64,000 nt of DNA, taken from the NCBI GenBank assembly GCA_012184525.1, contig WOFQ01000005.1, forward strand, positions 1,116,001-1,180,000, given 5' to 3'. The first letter of the stretch is position 1, and every line of letters starts with the position of its first letter. This stretch comes from Xenoacremonium recifei. Taxonomy: Eukaryota; Ascomycota; Sordariomycetes; Hypocreales; Nectriaceae. The notes below the pieces were generated by a model, which made no database searches, was not told where the DNA came from, and worked only from the letters and a program-made list of their open reading frames with translations. Below, piece after piece: positions 1 to 10,932 of this stretch. The translations under genes were made by a program, and so were the position numbers.

Positions 1-647
1 GCATCGCTCGACTGCCCAGCGCATTTGCTCCTGGTGTCGACTATTCGACCATTTCTGAGGCTCAGCGCAAGGATTGCCTCTCTGTCTCGAAACCCGCGTC
101 GAAGGGAGATATAAAGAGGAATGTCCCCGAGTTCATCAACCCGCTGCTTCAGGAACGTATCCAGCACATCTGGTGTGTAACTTCGCTGCCCCAAATGTCA
201 GCCCTAATCTCGAATAACGACGGAGCTCAGGAAAAGACTTTCGTGCTTCACGCTCCACCGGGGCGTCTCCCGTCCTTCGAGTTTCGGTACGGCGTGTGGC
301 ACCCTCAGCGTGAGTCGCTGTCGTTCTGGGTGACGCTGGTAGGTGGTATGTTCAGTCTGGCAGTTGGCATCCAACCTGAGGATTTCCGTGAGATGCTACG
401 TGTGACGCAGCAGAGTGCGGTGGACGTCCTGAAGCACGACAAGAAGGAACGGTGGAAGACGATGATGACGCAGGGAGGAGTGTCAAATCTGCAGTCTTTC
501 CATTGGGACGCACTGGTGCGTGAGTATGAAGAGGGGGGCGAGTTGGCGCCCGAGACGCTGGATTGTCAGGGAGTCTTGGAGCCTCTGGAGGGGGTTGATT
601 ATGCGTCGGAGGATGAGTATGAACTGGTTTTGGTGCAGGGAGAGTAA
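1..647 (+). CDS. C-terminal part of an unrecognised protein, cut by the window edge
   Basis: The frame that ends in TAA at 645-647 is open all the way back to base 3, so this is the 3' end of a gene starting outside the window; an internal ATG at 195 would give a 150-residue protein if used alone. About 214 residues are visible. They contain a hydrophobic stretch around the residues encoded at 320-375 (VTLVGGMFSLAVG) and an acidic C-terminus (ASEDEYELV). I do not recognise the family and see no catalytic motif. The gene converges on the metal transporter at 972-2849; the 3' flank contains a two-copy tandem repeat. Confidence 0.6.
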   Translation, partial: IARLPSAFAPGVDYSTISEAQRKDCLSVSKPASKGDIKRNVPEFINPLLQERIQHIWCVTSLPQMSALISNNDGAQEKTFVLHAPPGRLPSFEFRYGVWHPQRESLSFWVTLVGGMFSLAVGIQPEDFREMLRVTQQSAVDVLKHDKKERWKTMMTQGGVSNLQSFHWDALVREYEEGGELAPETLDCQGVLEPLEGVDYASEDEYELVLVQGE

Positions 648-971
648 TGTGTGTGGTTCAGGGGCAGTGGCCCAGATTTTGTGAATAGGGGCCAGTAATG
701 ACGGGAGGGGAGGGCACTCAACGGAAATGGCTTTGGGACATGGAGCGATAAGGAAGTGAATAGGGGCCGGTAATCAATGGAGGGGAGGGAGAGCACTTAA
801 CAGAAATGGCTATGGGGAAGCATAGAACGATATGATAATGAGACAAGAAAACAATTTTGAGAAAACGCGTGTATGGCCATCCTGAAATCTCCCACAACAC
901 CAAAACTCTCACCATGCAAAACCCAAGGGTATCATTCTCTACACACATTTGACAATGACTTCTCAACACTC
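648..971. other. Convergent 3' intergenic region
   Basis: 324 bp between two genes that converge. Apart from the tandem repeat at 681-832 I see nothing here; small open frames on both strands show no family resemblance. Confidence 0.6.
681..832. repeat. Imperfect two-copy tandem repeat, unit about 75 bp
   Basis: Copy 1 (681-750) and copy 2 (756-832) both begin GTGAATAGGGGCC and share, in order, GTAAT, GGAGGGGAGGG, CACT.AAC.GAAATGGCT and a final CGATA. They differ by small indels and substitutions. The repeat lies in the convergent 3' region between the first gene and the CorA-type transporter, so it probably sits in one or both 3' UTRs. Confidence 0.8.
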
Positions 972-2849
972 CTATACCTTGCGCTTGCGCTTCTTCTTCC
1001 GCAAAGTGCCAATGTGCTTCCGTTGAATGACCCGGACCAGCCAGTCGTAAATCATGTCACGCATTAGAACGAGGACCGTGGCAAATGTCGTCGGCACGGC
1101 ACAAGCCCAACTATTGTCTGTTAGCAACGAAATCCAATGCTCAAGTTGATGGTGAGGCACGTACAAATACCAGATCCCATGATGGATTTCTGGAAAGCCC
1201 GACGCGTCAAAGTTTTGTCCAAAGAAACCAGTGATGAAAGTAAGGGGGAGGAAGATGATGGTCACAATCGTCAGCTGCTTCATCGAGTCATTCTGGTTCG
1301 CCGAGATGGTGTTGAAAATGAGATTGATCAGATTCTCCGACGACTGCTTCAACTGCTGCAGCGCCTCGGTGATCATTATGCAGTGATCCAGCACATCGCC
1401 CAGATACGTGTGCGTCATGGGCGTGACAATCACTCCCGACTTGGGGTTCTCCAGCTCTCTAAGCGCCTCGTCATGCGGCATGCCCGTCTTGTGATCGCGT
1501 AGCACGTTGACGAGGTTATCGATCGGATTCAGGAAGCTGAGCATCTTGTTGATCTCGCTGATGCAGATGTACAAGCTCTTGCTCTGGTTGATGCTGGGCG
1601 ATGTGAGCACGTCCAGCTCGAGGTCGGCGATGATGTCTGTGTACACGGCCGTAATGGGAATCGCCAAATCGATCACAGCGTCGATGATGGCCTGTACCAG
1701 CAGCGAGGCATCATTGCTCTCACGCAAGATGGTCCCGTGCGTGCTCAGTCGCGTGACGATGGGCCGCTCGATGTCGCCCGCTGAGACCTCAAAGAACGAG
1801 ATGGCTGTGTTGTCGTGCGTCAGGAACAGCGAGACCTGCTCAGCCGCCACAGCCATTTTGTAGGGCGCCAGTGAAGAGTGCCGCTCCATGAACTCGGTTC
1901 GTGCCTCGTTGCCTGACGCATGGTAGCGCTGGAGCGTACGTATGATACTCGTCTCGTGCAAGTCGGTGCCCGAGGGCGTCTTAACGTTTGCTCCGTTTGC
2001 CATCATGTTGAAGTCCTTCTCAATATCCTCGGGAACCTTGCGGCTATACCAGAAGTCACGGAACGTATCCTTGAGCTTCGTGCGACGGCCCAGTGACTTG
2101 CGGGACACGATACTACTAGAGTCGGTCGAATCATCGTCATCGTCCACCAAGTGCACCAGTTTCTGCAGCGTCATGACGATGTACGCGTGCGACGGGTACC
2201 AGTCGGCCTTGGTGCGGTTGCGGATGTTCATCAAGTCCTCCAGCGCCAGCTTGTGCAGGCCCTTCTTGCTGCCCACAGCCTGGATCACGTCCCAGCTCAG
2301 CCCGTTGATGTTGATCCAGCGCGCCTTAGCCCACGACTCCTTGGGCTGCTCCATGAAGCGGATGAAGCCCTCATTGTCAAAGTGCCGCTTCACCATGTGA
2401 TCCGACGACCAGTCCACCACAGTGATCTCGCAGGGCGCGACCAGCTCGGGCATGGACGCGTGCCCGCCGTTGGGCAGCATAGGATCGTAACCAGGTTCAG
2501 CGCCGGGTTGCCATCCCGGCCGCGCGCTGAAGGCCGTATCGAACTCATCGTAATCGGCGACTGTCTTGAACGTTGGAGCGCGTGTAGTGCGGCGGCGCAG
2601 GATGGGCGAGAAGTTGAGCTCGCGATGGATCTCGGTGTCGGAGCGACTCAGCTGGCGCGGGTCAGCCTTGGGCGGCGAGAGGTTCTCGGTGTTGACGGTG
2701 AGATTGTAGCGGACGTGGCGGCCGGAGGATGTTGTCTCAGGGGGGCTGATGGGAGGGCTCTGCGTCTCGAGAGTCGGGAAGGGCTCGGCATCGTGATGAC
2801 TGCTGGAGTCGGTCTCGCCCTCGGGGATGTCGTCCGTCATGGTAACCAT
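972..2849 (-). CDS. CorA-type divalent metal (Mg2+) transporter
   Basis: Predicted exons on the minus strand are 2849-1165 and 1110-972, giving 607 residues. The long acidic/Ser-rich N-terminus (about residues 1-140) is cytosolic. A CorA-like alpha/beta and helical domain follows, then TM1 near 526-543 ending in the signature loop GFFGQNF (GQN, residues 544-546), and TM2 near 563-585 followed by a Lys/Arg-rich tail ending KKKRKRKV. CorA proteins form pentameric channels for Mg2+ and related ions; GQN in place of GMN is a variant position whose effect on ion choice I cannot judge. The 54-bp intron (1111-1164; donor GTACGT, GCTAAC branch, ATAG acceptor) is a multiple of three without stop, so translating through it adds 18 residues in the outer loop; removing it restores the family-like WYFWACAVP. 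The start could be 2849 or the ATG at 2840. Confidence 0.88.
   Translation of the reverse strand: MVTMTDDIPEGETDSSSHHDAEPFPTLETQSPPISPPETTSSGRHVRYNLTVNTENLSPPKADPRQLSRSDTEIHRELNFSPILRRRTTRAPTFKTVADYDEFDTAFSARPGWQPGAEPGYDPMLPNGGHASMPELVAPCEITVVDWSSDHMVKRHFDNEGFIRFMEQPKESWAKARWININGLSWDVIQAVGSKKGLHKLALEDLMNIRNRTKADWYPSHAYIVMTLQKLVHLVDDDDDSTDSSSIVSRKSLGRRTKLKDTFRDFWYSRKVPEDIEKDFNMMANGANVKTPSGTDLHETSIIRTLQRYHASGNEARTEFMERHSSLAPYKMAVAAEQVSLFLTHDNTAISFFEVSAGDIERPIVTRLSTHGTILRESNDASLLVQAIIDAVIDLAIPITAVYTDIIADLELDVLTSPSINQSKSLYICISEINKMLSFLNPIDNLVNVLRDHKTGMPHDEALRELENPKSGVIVTPMTHTYLGDVLDHCIMITEALQQLKQSSENLINLIFNTISANQNDSMKQLTIVTIIFLPLTFITGFFGQNFDASGFPEIHHGIWYLYVPHHQLEHWISLLTDNSWACAVPTTFATVLVLMRDMIYDWLVRVIQRKHIGTLRKKKRKRKV
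1111..1164 (-). other. 54-bp frame-preserving intron in the CorA-type gene
   Basis: Minus-strand donor GTACGT at 1164-1159, a GCTAAC branch site and acceptor ATAG at 1114-1111. The length is 3n and no stop occurs in frame. Splicing joins the codons for WYF to W, giving WYFWA at the start of TM2. Confidence 0.8.
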
Positions 2850-4676
2850 TTGCCTCGCTAGCGATGAGGGAGCAGCCGTATTAATGCCGCTGCAGAATCC
2901 AGCTGCAAGCGGCCAGGGATGCGATGATTGATGTTGTGTTGTGGTGGTGAAAGGTGAAAGGAGGGACTTTGTCGTGGTTGGACCAGGTCAGCCGCAATTT
3001 GTTAGGGGCAGAAGCCAGGGGGCGCGACGGGACACGAGTCCATGCATTGCCAGCGCAAATGGGCCGCTAGAGACTGAGAAATGCAGGGGCAGAAATCACC
3101 CGTTGCGATTGCGCGATGTTGCCAGAATTGGCCCGTCACAAAACGAAGTACATGGCGAGTCAAGCCCTGGAGCAATTCGTCCTGGCCATGACATCAGCGA
3201 GGTCGAGATCGCCAAGCCTTAAGACACTTTTTTGTGCGGGATGCCCACATGGTCTATCAAAACCTTGGCAACAGTTGCTCTATCAGGCGCTAAATCTCCA
3301 GACTCCATCCAGTAAACATGGCTATAAATCCGTATCCCTCGAGATCGCCAGCGCTCTGAATGTTGCTAGTATGGAGATGTGGCATGTAAATATTGGTGCA
3401 ACAGGTGCAGAATGACATTTCTTTAGGCTACCTTTGGCTAGACTGATTGTCAGCGTGCTGTCACTCGAAACTGCCAGCTCTGCACGTGCTAGCATCAGCC
3501 GTCTTTCTACTTGTTCACGAATTTGAGAACGAGCCTCATCCGAAGGCCTCCTAGAAAAAAATTACTCTTCTCTTTCCGCGATGGACGAATACATGAACCA
3601 GTCCTCTCGCAAGTTCAGATCAATGGCTCAACATGTGAATGTTAGGATATTAGTCTCCCTACAGCTTGTCTCATCTTGCAAGTAAAACACCTTACCCTAG
3701 AGAACTCCTAACTTCGGAAAAAAACATAAACTTGGTCACAAAAAAAAGACGAAGAAGGGGGAAAATATATCGTGCCCCTTGATATATATCTCAAGGCTCT
3801 TCTAGTCAAATTGGGCCTGTTTTGTCTGGTAAAATGAAGGTTCTCATCGGACAAGTTCGATTTCGTACTTGGGGTGAAATCCCGTTACGGTCTGACAATC
3901 ATGGAAGAAGTATTCTCATGTTTCTAAAACTACCACTAGTGTTTGGATTCAGAAACGGACAAGTAAAAACTCATAATTGGGTATACAGGAAATTCGAATG
4001 GGACCTCGCATGAAAAACTCCGTGCTCGAGCCCAAGTAGGTGCGTCACTCAAGGCTCAAAGACTGTTGACTCTCAGTTATGAAGTATGGTGAAGTAGTGA
4101 AGGAAGCATTGGTCTCAAATTCTAGCATTAGCTACATCTATACTATATTTATGCTCTGTGATTAATCGGTTTAAGGCATTAAGTTTTGTATTGTTGATGA
4201 TGAGCACGCTGACGACGACACGGATCGGCGTCGACAGGTATCGACTCGCAGCCAACTGCAGGGAGATCAATCCCGAGGCGTTCATGGCTGCAAGTATACT
4301 GGCCTCACTCTTTCTCCTGAAACTAACTAGCTATTATGCCGATCCGGAAAAATGCATTACGTGACACTCTTAGAGGAGACAAACCCTCATGGAGCATACA
4401 ACTTCGGGCTCATCCCTCTCTGTATGGAGAAGTCATTTCCGTACTGCCCCGCCGCCCTCGATCGTATCGGATTCCAGACATCCGGACTCATCCTCGGCGA
4501 CGAAGAAGGAGGATAAATATTGAGGATGGCTCTGATGTCTCAAGGAAGGGTTTGTGTTCTGGCCGATCAGCAACGAAGACTCTACACGGATTGACTAACG
4601 CTCGTTTCACTTGCCGCTCGTTCAATCGTCCTTCTTCCCCATTCCTTTACTCTTTAAACCGTCACATATCCATCCA
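2850..4676. other. Divergent intergenic region, 1.8 kb
   Basis: It holds the promoters of the CorA-type gene (minus) and the secreted glycoprotein gene (plus). There are A-rich tracts at about 3717-3770 and AT-rich runs near 3778-3792. Small open frames (for example 3822-4013 and 4158-4364) have no recognisable motif. I see no transposon remnant. Confidence 0.5.
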
Positions 4677-5975
4677 ATGAGACTCGCAGACGGCTCAATC
4701 CTGGCTATGCTTCCCGTCACCAGCCTCGCCGCCTGTGGCACGGCTTATTCGGCCAACCAGATCAATGGCACGCTGCTCCGGGCAATCGTCCTCGACATGG
4801 GCACCGATGCCGCCAACGTGACCGCCGCCGAGTACGATCAGTACTTTGGGCAGGGGAGCGCGCTCGAGGGCGTAGAGGCTGTCATCGCTGCTAGCCAGTT
4901 TTATATCAACCTATGGGCCATCCCGGGTACTGAGGCTGCCTTTCAGAATGTCAGCCAACGCGTGAGCGACGGCTATCTAGTTAACCAAGTGCCTTGGCTG
5001 TATTATAACACCACAACTGAGAGCTGGTATGGCGGCTATGAGGCCGAGACAGAGGCTGACAGTTACGATGCTGCCGCTCTATCTGTTGTCACGAACCTCG
5101 TTGCCGGCCTCGAGGTGCGCTTCTGGGACACCAATGGCGATGGCTACACCGACCTCATCGACGCTGATTACCTGGAGGGAGTCACTGTTGACACTGTAAC
5201 TGAGAACGCTAATGGGACTTACTCGGTCTACCGTGGCAACATCGACGTCGATAACAAGACGCCTAACGAAGGGAGGACCTTCGACGGCGACCTTTTTGAA
5301 GGGGCCGGTCCGTCCATCCCGGCCGCCAACTTCGACACGACTATCGCATCTGGCGACATTGCCCTCTTCTGGTACGGCCCCAACGGCTGGGCAATGAAGC
5401 GCGCCCAACAGGTTACTGGCATCTTCATCGACGGCGCCGACCATACCTGGTACGATATCGACGGACTTCTCTACGACGATGCTTTGCGCTTCTCCCGCGA
5501 CAATCTGTTCATTTCCAACCGGCCTGGCGAATTTACCGACGCCCAGAAATTCTTCAAGTTCACCAACGACTCGGCCGCGGGTCTCAACGTCAGCCTCTGG
5601 CTCGTGCCCGTCACTAATACCACTGAGCATGGTGCTCCAATCGGAATGACAGCCGACAGCAACTCGCGCATCTTCCTCGCCAGAGGTGTTGCTCAAGCCC
5701 AAGCCCAGTTGGACAATGTGACCATCAGCACCGACGGCTCTGATGTCCCGTCTACCCAAGAATGGGTTACCCAGGGCGTCTATACCCAGCTTGACGACGC
5801 CATCGCTAGGGCCAACCTCTCGCTCGCTCTCGCTAACAGCTCCTCTTTCCTACTCGACTACCAGACCTACGTACTTTACCTAACCCTCAATGGCAGCAGT
5901 AACGATATTGGCGCCGCATTTGCCGGCTTTAATTATACCGGCTTTGAGAATGAGGAGCAGCTCGGGATAGCCTGA
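4677..5975 (+). CDS. Secreted glycoprotein with one EF-hand/dockerin-like calcium loop, function unknown
   Basis: Single-exon gene of 432 residues. The ATG at 4677 is preferred to an upstream in-frame CTG/ATG-less extension because it starts directly with a short signal-like segment (MRLADGSILAMLPVTSLAACG). The mature chain has more than ten N-x-S/T sequons and almost no cysteine, as expected for a secreted, glycosylated protein without disulfides. At 5128-5163 the loop DTNGDGYTDLID has Asp/Asn/Asp/Gly/Asp at calcium-ligand positions 1, 3, 5, 6 and 9 and Asp at 12, like an EF-hand or dockerin loop. Aromatic motifs such as FWYGPNGW recur. No catalytic motif is visible. Binding calcium is inference; it could be a cell-wall or secreted stress protein. 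Confidence 0.7.
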   Translation: MRLADGSILAMLPVTSLAACGTAYSANQINGTLLRAIVLDMGTDAANVTAAEYDQYFGQGSALEGVEAVIAASQFYINLWAIPGTEAAFQNVSQRVSDGYLVNQVPWLYYNTTTESWYGGYEAETEADSYDAAALSVVTNLVAGLEVRFWDTNGDGYTDLIDADYLEGVTVDTVTENANGTYSVYRGNIDVDNKTPNEGRTFDGDLFEGAGPSIPAANFDTTIASGDIALFWYGPNGWAMKRAQQVTGIFIDGADHTWYDIDGLLYDDALRFSRDNLFISNRPGEFTDAQKFFKFTNDSAAGLNVSLWLVPVTNTTEHGAPIGMTADSNSRIFLARGVAQAQAQLDNVTISTDGSDVPSTQEWVTQGVYTQLDDAIARANLSLALANSSSFLLDYQTYVLYLTLNGSSNDIGAAFAGFNYTGFENEEQLGIA

Positions 5976-6714
5976 TTGTTTCTTACTTATCCTTACTTCT
6001 ATGTAAACTATAATAAATTTTGAAAATTCTGCTGTTGGATTGAAATTTGCTCATCATATTTATAACGCTAGAATGGCGACCGACCTGGTAGGGAGAAGCG
6101 CAGCGAAGCAAAAGAACAGAAAAAAAAAATACGGAGGAAGAAGATGGCAAACTTAAACGAAGAAAACTATTTTCCCTGCATGAATTGACTAAAGCTGAAT
6201 TCTATGACAGACTTGTAGATCTTAGAAGGTTTTTAACACATTAGGTTACCTTCCGATCATCCACAATGGATGTGATGCTTTCACTCATGCCGATATTTAC
6301 AATCCCGGCCCGCCAAGCTAGCAGCTCCCATCTTTCAAGTACTTAAGAGTCTCGGTTCTCTCTTTGAGTTGCAACCTATTCCACGTTTGACGCATGAAAG
6401 CTGTTTGGTTCTGAACACGGCCACGTGTACCTTCATAGCCCCCAAGCAACATATGAGGCGTGACGTGGCGATTGGGTATCAACTCAAGCTATTGGCTCAA
6501 TGGAGTGCGGCTGTGGTGCATAAATCTGAGCCACTCACAAGGCACTACGCTGAGGTGCAATGGTAGAACGCCTTGCGACACCTATGGGCTGAGCGGGGAA
6601 GTTGTCAGCTTTCGTAAGGCCTTTCATGCCAGCTCATTTTTCCCTTCCCGACATCAGTACTGGATTCCTCATCGCCAGTTTGATGTCCTGGCTAGCCACT
6701 ATTGAGTCGTCGGC
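5976..6714. other. Intergenic region, 739 bp
   Basis: 3' flank of the secreted glycoprotein gene (AATAAA-like AT run near 6008-6018, poly-A tract 6118-6128) and promoter of the ankyrin gene. Nothing else recognised. Confidence 0.5.
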
Positions 6715-9217
6715 ATGGCTGATCCCTTCTCCTTGTTTGCATCTGTGGTCGGCGTTTTGGACGTCGCTCTACGTTCATCTAAAGCCCTGCACAGTCTACA
6801 ATCCAATCTCAGGAATGCTCCAGATTTCATCCTGGCCTTGGCAAATGAGATCGAAGATATCAGAGCGGTGCTGGTTCGGGCAGAAGACACGATGAGGGTT
6901 TCAGAGGCTTCTGGAATCGGGACACCCATCAGCACTGCCATAATTGCCGACTTGGCGGTCCAGCTTGACAAGGCCCGAACCATCCTCGTCGACCTCGATT
7001 CATTGGCACAAAAGCTCATGGCAGAATCGCCAACCCGAAAAAGAGTGAAGTGGTACTTGAAAAAAAGCCAAGCCTCAGGTCTCCAACGCGAATTGAAAGA
7101 AGTCCGAACAAGGATCAACGATCTATTCACGGCTCATCATAGGTGAGGAAACATGGTATCACATAGATCATATCTAACGGAATATCAGCTTAAGTTCGAC
7201 CCAAATCCAACTGAAAGTCCAAGACGTTCGCCTCGAGATCCAACAAAACCAGCAGGCGACGTTCCAAAGACTGGGTTCTAACTTACAGGCGACTAGTTCC
7301 GAAATAACAACACTACAACGAATCACGGAACAGCATCATCGGGAAATGGCAGGAGTTTTACGTGCCCTTCAAGCGAGCGTATTGGAACGTGCTCCAGAAT
7401 GGCGCCAATCCGTCAATGCAGAGCTCCAAGAAGTTCGAGATAAGAGCCTGACGAACAACCAGGCCCCTTTTAGGAACGAATCGAACCCAAAACAAGGAAG
7501 GACCGCGATACAACGGCTGATATCAGACGAAATCCTAAAAACTGTGGACAACCGACTAACAGATGACTCTAACGGCGAGGACAAGGCATCTACTCAGCCA
7601 GGCAGGGAGGAAATGCTTTCTCCAGACGTTGAAAAGTCTTCCTTGTCTGTCTTCCTCACAATGATACGCTCTCAGTGTCAGCGAGATTGTCCCTGTGCAT
7701 GCCACACCAGGCGCAGGTCTCACTTCTCCTGGGGGCTCCCAAAGACTCTAGAGGCTCTGCTGGGCTCTCTATTCATTGGGTACACGGTGTACCCGGCACC
7801 TTCCGCGGAATGCAAGTTTACAAGCTGCTCGAACGACCGACTTGCACGTATAACCCTCAAATACGCCTTTCCTTTCTGGTTCGCCAACTACTCTGTCCAT
7901 GCCTTCTTTCAAGTATCCAGAACCAGGGAAATTACATTGGGTCTGACGCCTCGGCGTCGCATACCTTATAGCCCCGACGTGGGAAACATTTTATACCAGA
8001 TTTCCCGGGGCCGTTTAAGCGCCGTTCAGCACATTCTTCACAAGAATAGGGCGGCCATCTGGGACGTACATCACAGAAGTGGCTCAAACGTTCTGGGGGA
8101 AGCTTTGAAAGCGCGAGTCCCCTGGATTGAGAGATATGAGCTGTTGAGAACTCTCATCTGCGCCGGTGCAAATCCGGATCTAGAGGATGACAAAGGAATT
8201 TCAGCACGGCATATAGCGGCTATGGCTGTCGCTTCCCCATGGACACCGTTGGAGGACTCATCGGGGCTACAAGAAGTCTTCCGCTTAACAAATATTGCAG
8301 ATTATCTGGAACTTAATTTCCTGCATCAAATTGTCTTAGAACACTGCCATGCCGACCTTGACGCAGTCCTTCAAAGTCACAGCGAAGAAATACTGGCTCA
8401 AATCAATGACGGCGACCTATTCGGGGCTACCCCGTTGATCAATGCTATTCGAAAACTTGACATAGGGATGGTTCGTGCTCTTCTCAACGCCGGCGCGGAT
8501 GTGAGTCTGCAGTCAAAATATGGCTCTACCGCATTACTTGAATTGGCAAATGCAGATACTTCGATACCGCAGGTTTCGGAATTGATGGATCTCCTTCTCA
8601 AAGCTGGCGCCGATATATACGTTACCGATTGGGTGGGAAGGTCTGCCCTTGATAGAACTGTCCACGCGAATAACACGAACACGGTCGAGACGCTACTCTC
8701 TGTAGGTTTCGACATCAACATGCGAGATCATATCTCTGGGCATACAACTCTTCACATGGCAGCGAGTTCTGACTCGACTCAGGTCTTGGAGCTCTTGTTA
8801 GCGCGCGGGGCTGATATAAATGCAACGGACAATTTCGGTAGAACGCCTTTGGTCATTGCCCTCTCGTTTAATTCTTACGCCGCGCAAATACTACTCCTAG
8901 AACATGGCGCCAACCACCTCTTGAGATCGACGTATGAAAATGATACTCTCCTCCATGAGGCTGCCAGATACGGAGACGAGATCACGATGGAAATCCTCAC
9001 TAGGTTTGAGCTCACGGGCCTCTACGTTGGAGCTACGAATAACGAAGGGCTTACTGCGTCGGACATCTTCGAGATGCGGACTGAAACTTCTGAAAGTCTG
9101 CGACCGGCCTTTCAACAACTGCTTAGGGTGGTGGATTCTAAGCAGCTGCAGGTCGATGAAGTCGAAGATGATTCGGATGATACTGACGAGGAGTTTGTGG
9201 ATGCGTTTGAGTATTGA
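6715..9217 (+). CDS. Fungal STAND N-terminal domain/ankyrin-repeat protein (NLR-like without NTPase)
   Basis: Predicted exons 6715-7142 and 7189-9217, 818 residues; the 46-bp intron has GTGAGG and ATATCAG. Residues 1-60 (MADPFSLFASVVGVLDVALR and onward) match the helical N-terminal domain of fungal STAND proteins, a Helo-like module often found in NLR-type immune or incompatibility receptors. A heptad-rich helical region (about 143-200) follows. A Cys/His-rich stretch CPCACHTRRRSH lies near residue 310. Ankyrin repeats occupy about residues 550-760, with copies of the TPL-x-A and LLxxGAD signatures (LLNAGAD, LLKAGAD, LLARGAD, LLEHGAN). The C-terminus is very acidic (DEVEDDSDDTDEEF). No Walker A or B motif is seen between the N-terminal domain and the ankyrins, so the NACHT/NB-ARC part of a classical receptor is missing. 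A role in allorecognition or signalling is inferred. Confidence 0.82.
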
Positions 9218-10932
9218 AAAGTTGAGAAACTGGATATTTTTGAAGGTATGGTGCTTCAAACTGGCATTAAAGATATATCAAGCGTGTGACTGGAGGAACC
9301 TTCTTTTTGGGGAAACCAAGTTCAAAAGCCCAAAGGATGATTTTGCCTAGTCCTTTTTTGGAGAGAAGGGACAAGCGCAATTTCTTGTGGCTGCTTCAGT
9401 CAGCTTCATAGCTAGATAGCCCGATGCTCCCTATGCGGGGGTTTTTAATTCAACGGGATTAAATATTTAAAACAATTGGGATAATGTATTTACCTGCACT
9501 TCATGTATCATGAGGTAATAGTCTTACTCTTCGCGGTTCTTCCAATCTATTGAACGTTAGGCGATTAAGATGCATCTCCCGAGAATGGATCTCGAGGATT
9601 AGAAGCACATTATCTCATTGGTTTACATGAGAGGATTCACTCGAAGAACTTGCTACTTATTGAAACCGGCAGGCATGTCATTTAGTGCCTCCATTCCTCG
9701 TTGATCCGAGCCACAGCTTTCTGGTAGGACTAGCTCTTCATTACAAATCATATCAACTTCTCAAGCCGGTCTCGAGATGGAGTAAATCCTAGTTAAAGAT
9801 TTAATCGGGCCGAGTCTCTTGGAATCGGGAGATCTATGCGTCTCAAATAGTTGGTGCTTGTAACTGGGGCGAGTTAGACGCGCTCTCGGCTTTCTTGTCT
9901 AGACTCTCCGGCACAGTCATGGGATTCAAAGATTTTATCTGGGCAATCAGATGGTTAAAAGAGCCCACATTTACTCCGGACTCCGTAGTCCAACGGTTCG
10001 ACTTAGGTCGCCCGGCCCGAAAAGCTTGCGAGTTGGATAGCCGATGGGAATCTTTGTTCCTATTCGCTTGCGTGCTTCATACACGGAGCCGAGTCCCATC
10101 CGTGTCGGCGAGGCTCGCCTAACTAGGGAAAAAGCCACCGAGTGTTGCCAAGCTTTTGAACCGTAGCTCAGCGTCCCAGTCAGGAGATGAAGTCATTGCT
10201 GCAACGGGAATTATTCCCGAGCAAGAGTTTGTAATGAAGAATGGTTTGTCCCGCGCGCTCTAGTTGAGGTAAACGAAGATATAGGAACTCCATCTAGGTC
10301 ATTTACCATTTTCTACTTTCACCACTCTCCCCAGGTTGAGCTTTTGTCCTTTTCGAAGTCTCCATAGATCACCTCGGCAGCAATGCCTTCACCGTCCTTC
10401 CATAATAACTCCATGCCTTAATACCGGGTCCATGGAAGCGACAAGTCCGAGCCACCCCGAGTACCCAAGGCGGTCTCGAGACTAACACCACGTCCGACAT
10501 CTAATAGGCCCGACTTCTCCATCAAGTAATTGATCATTTGGATTTAGGGACTCCCCGCCATCTCCAGCCTCATGGCATCGTGCGGGGTATCAAACGACTT
10601 TTGAACCTTCTCGAGAGCTAGTTACTCGCTCGTACGCACTCAATCGCGGGTTGATGGTGGCGCTGGGACTGTACCCTTGCCCATCAGGTGCTCCATTCGT
10701 CTTGGCAGGCTAAGGTAGCTTTACGCCGTCATAGCCTCTCTGTTTTCAAGGTCAGAACGTGACTACGACCGAGCAGAATGACAACCCACAGGACAAACCC
10801 AGGGATTCATCCCAACAATGATAAATACGAGTGTTTTCTCTTCACTTCTCTAACATGGTTTACTTCCCCCACCACCAGCACCACCACCAACACTAAGTAT
10901 ATCTTGTTTTGTTTTGCCTGTTCTAAGCCATC
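9218..10932. other. Intergenic region, 1.7 kb
   Basis: 3' flank of the ankyrin gene and promoter/5' leader of the carboxylesterase, including a CAC/ACC-rich tract at about 10867-10893. A 75-codon open frame at 9895-10122 has no recognisable feature. I looked for transposase fragments and inverted repeats and saw none. Confidence 0.5.

Noticed and set aside
9400..10860. Possible relic transposon in the 1.7-kb gap
   Set aside because: No terminal repeats, transposase motif or strong AT-rich RIP-like skew was seen by eye.
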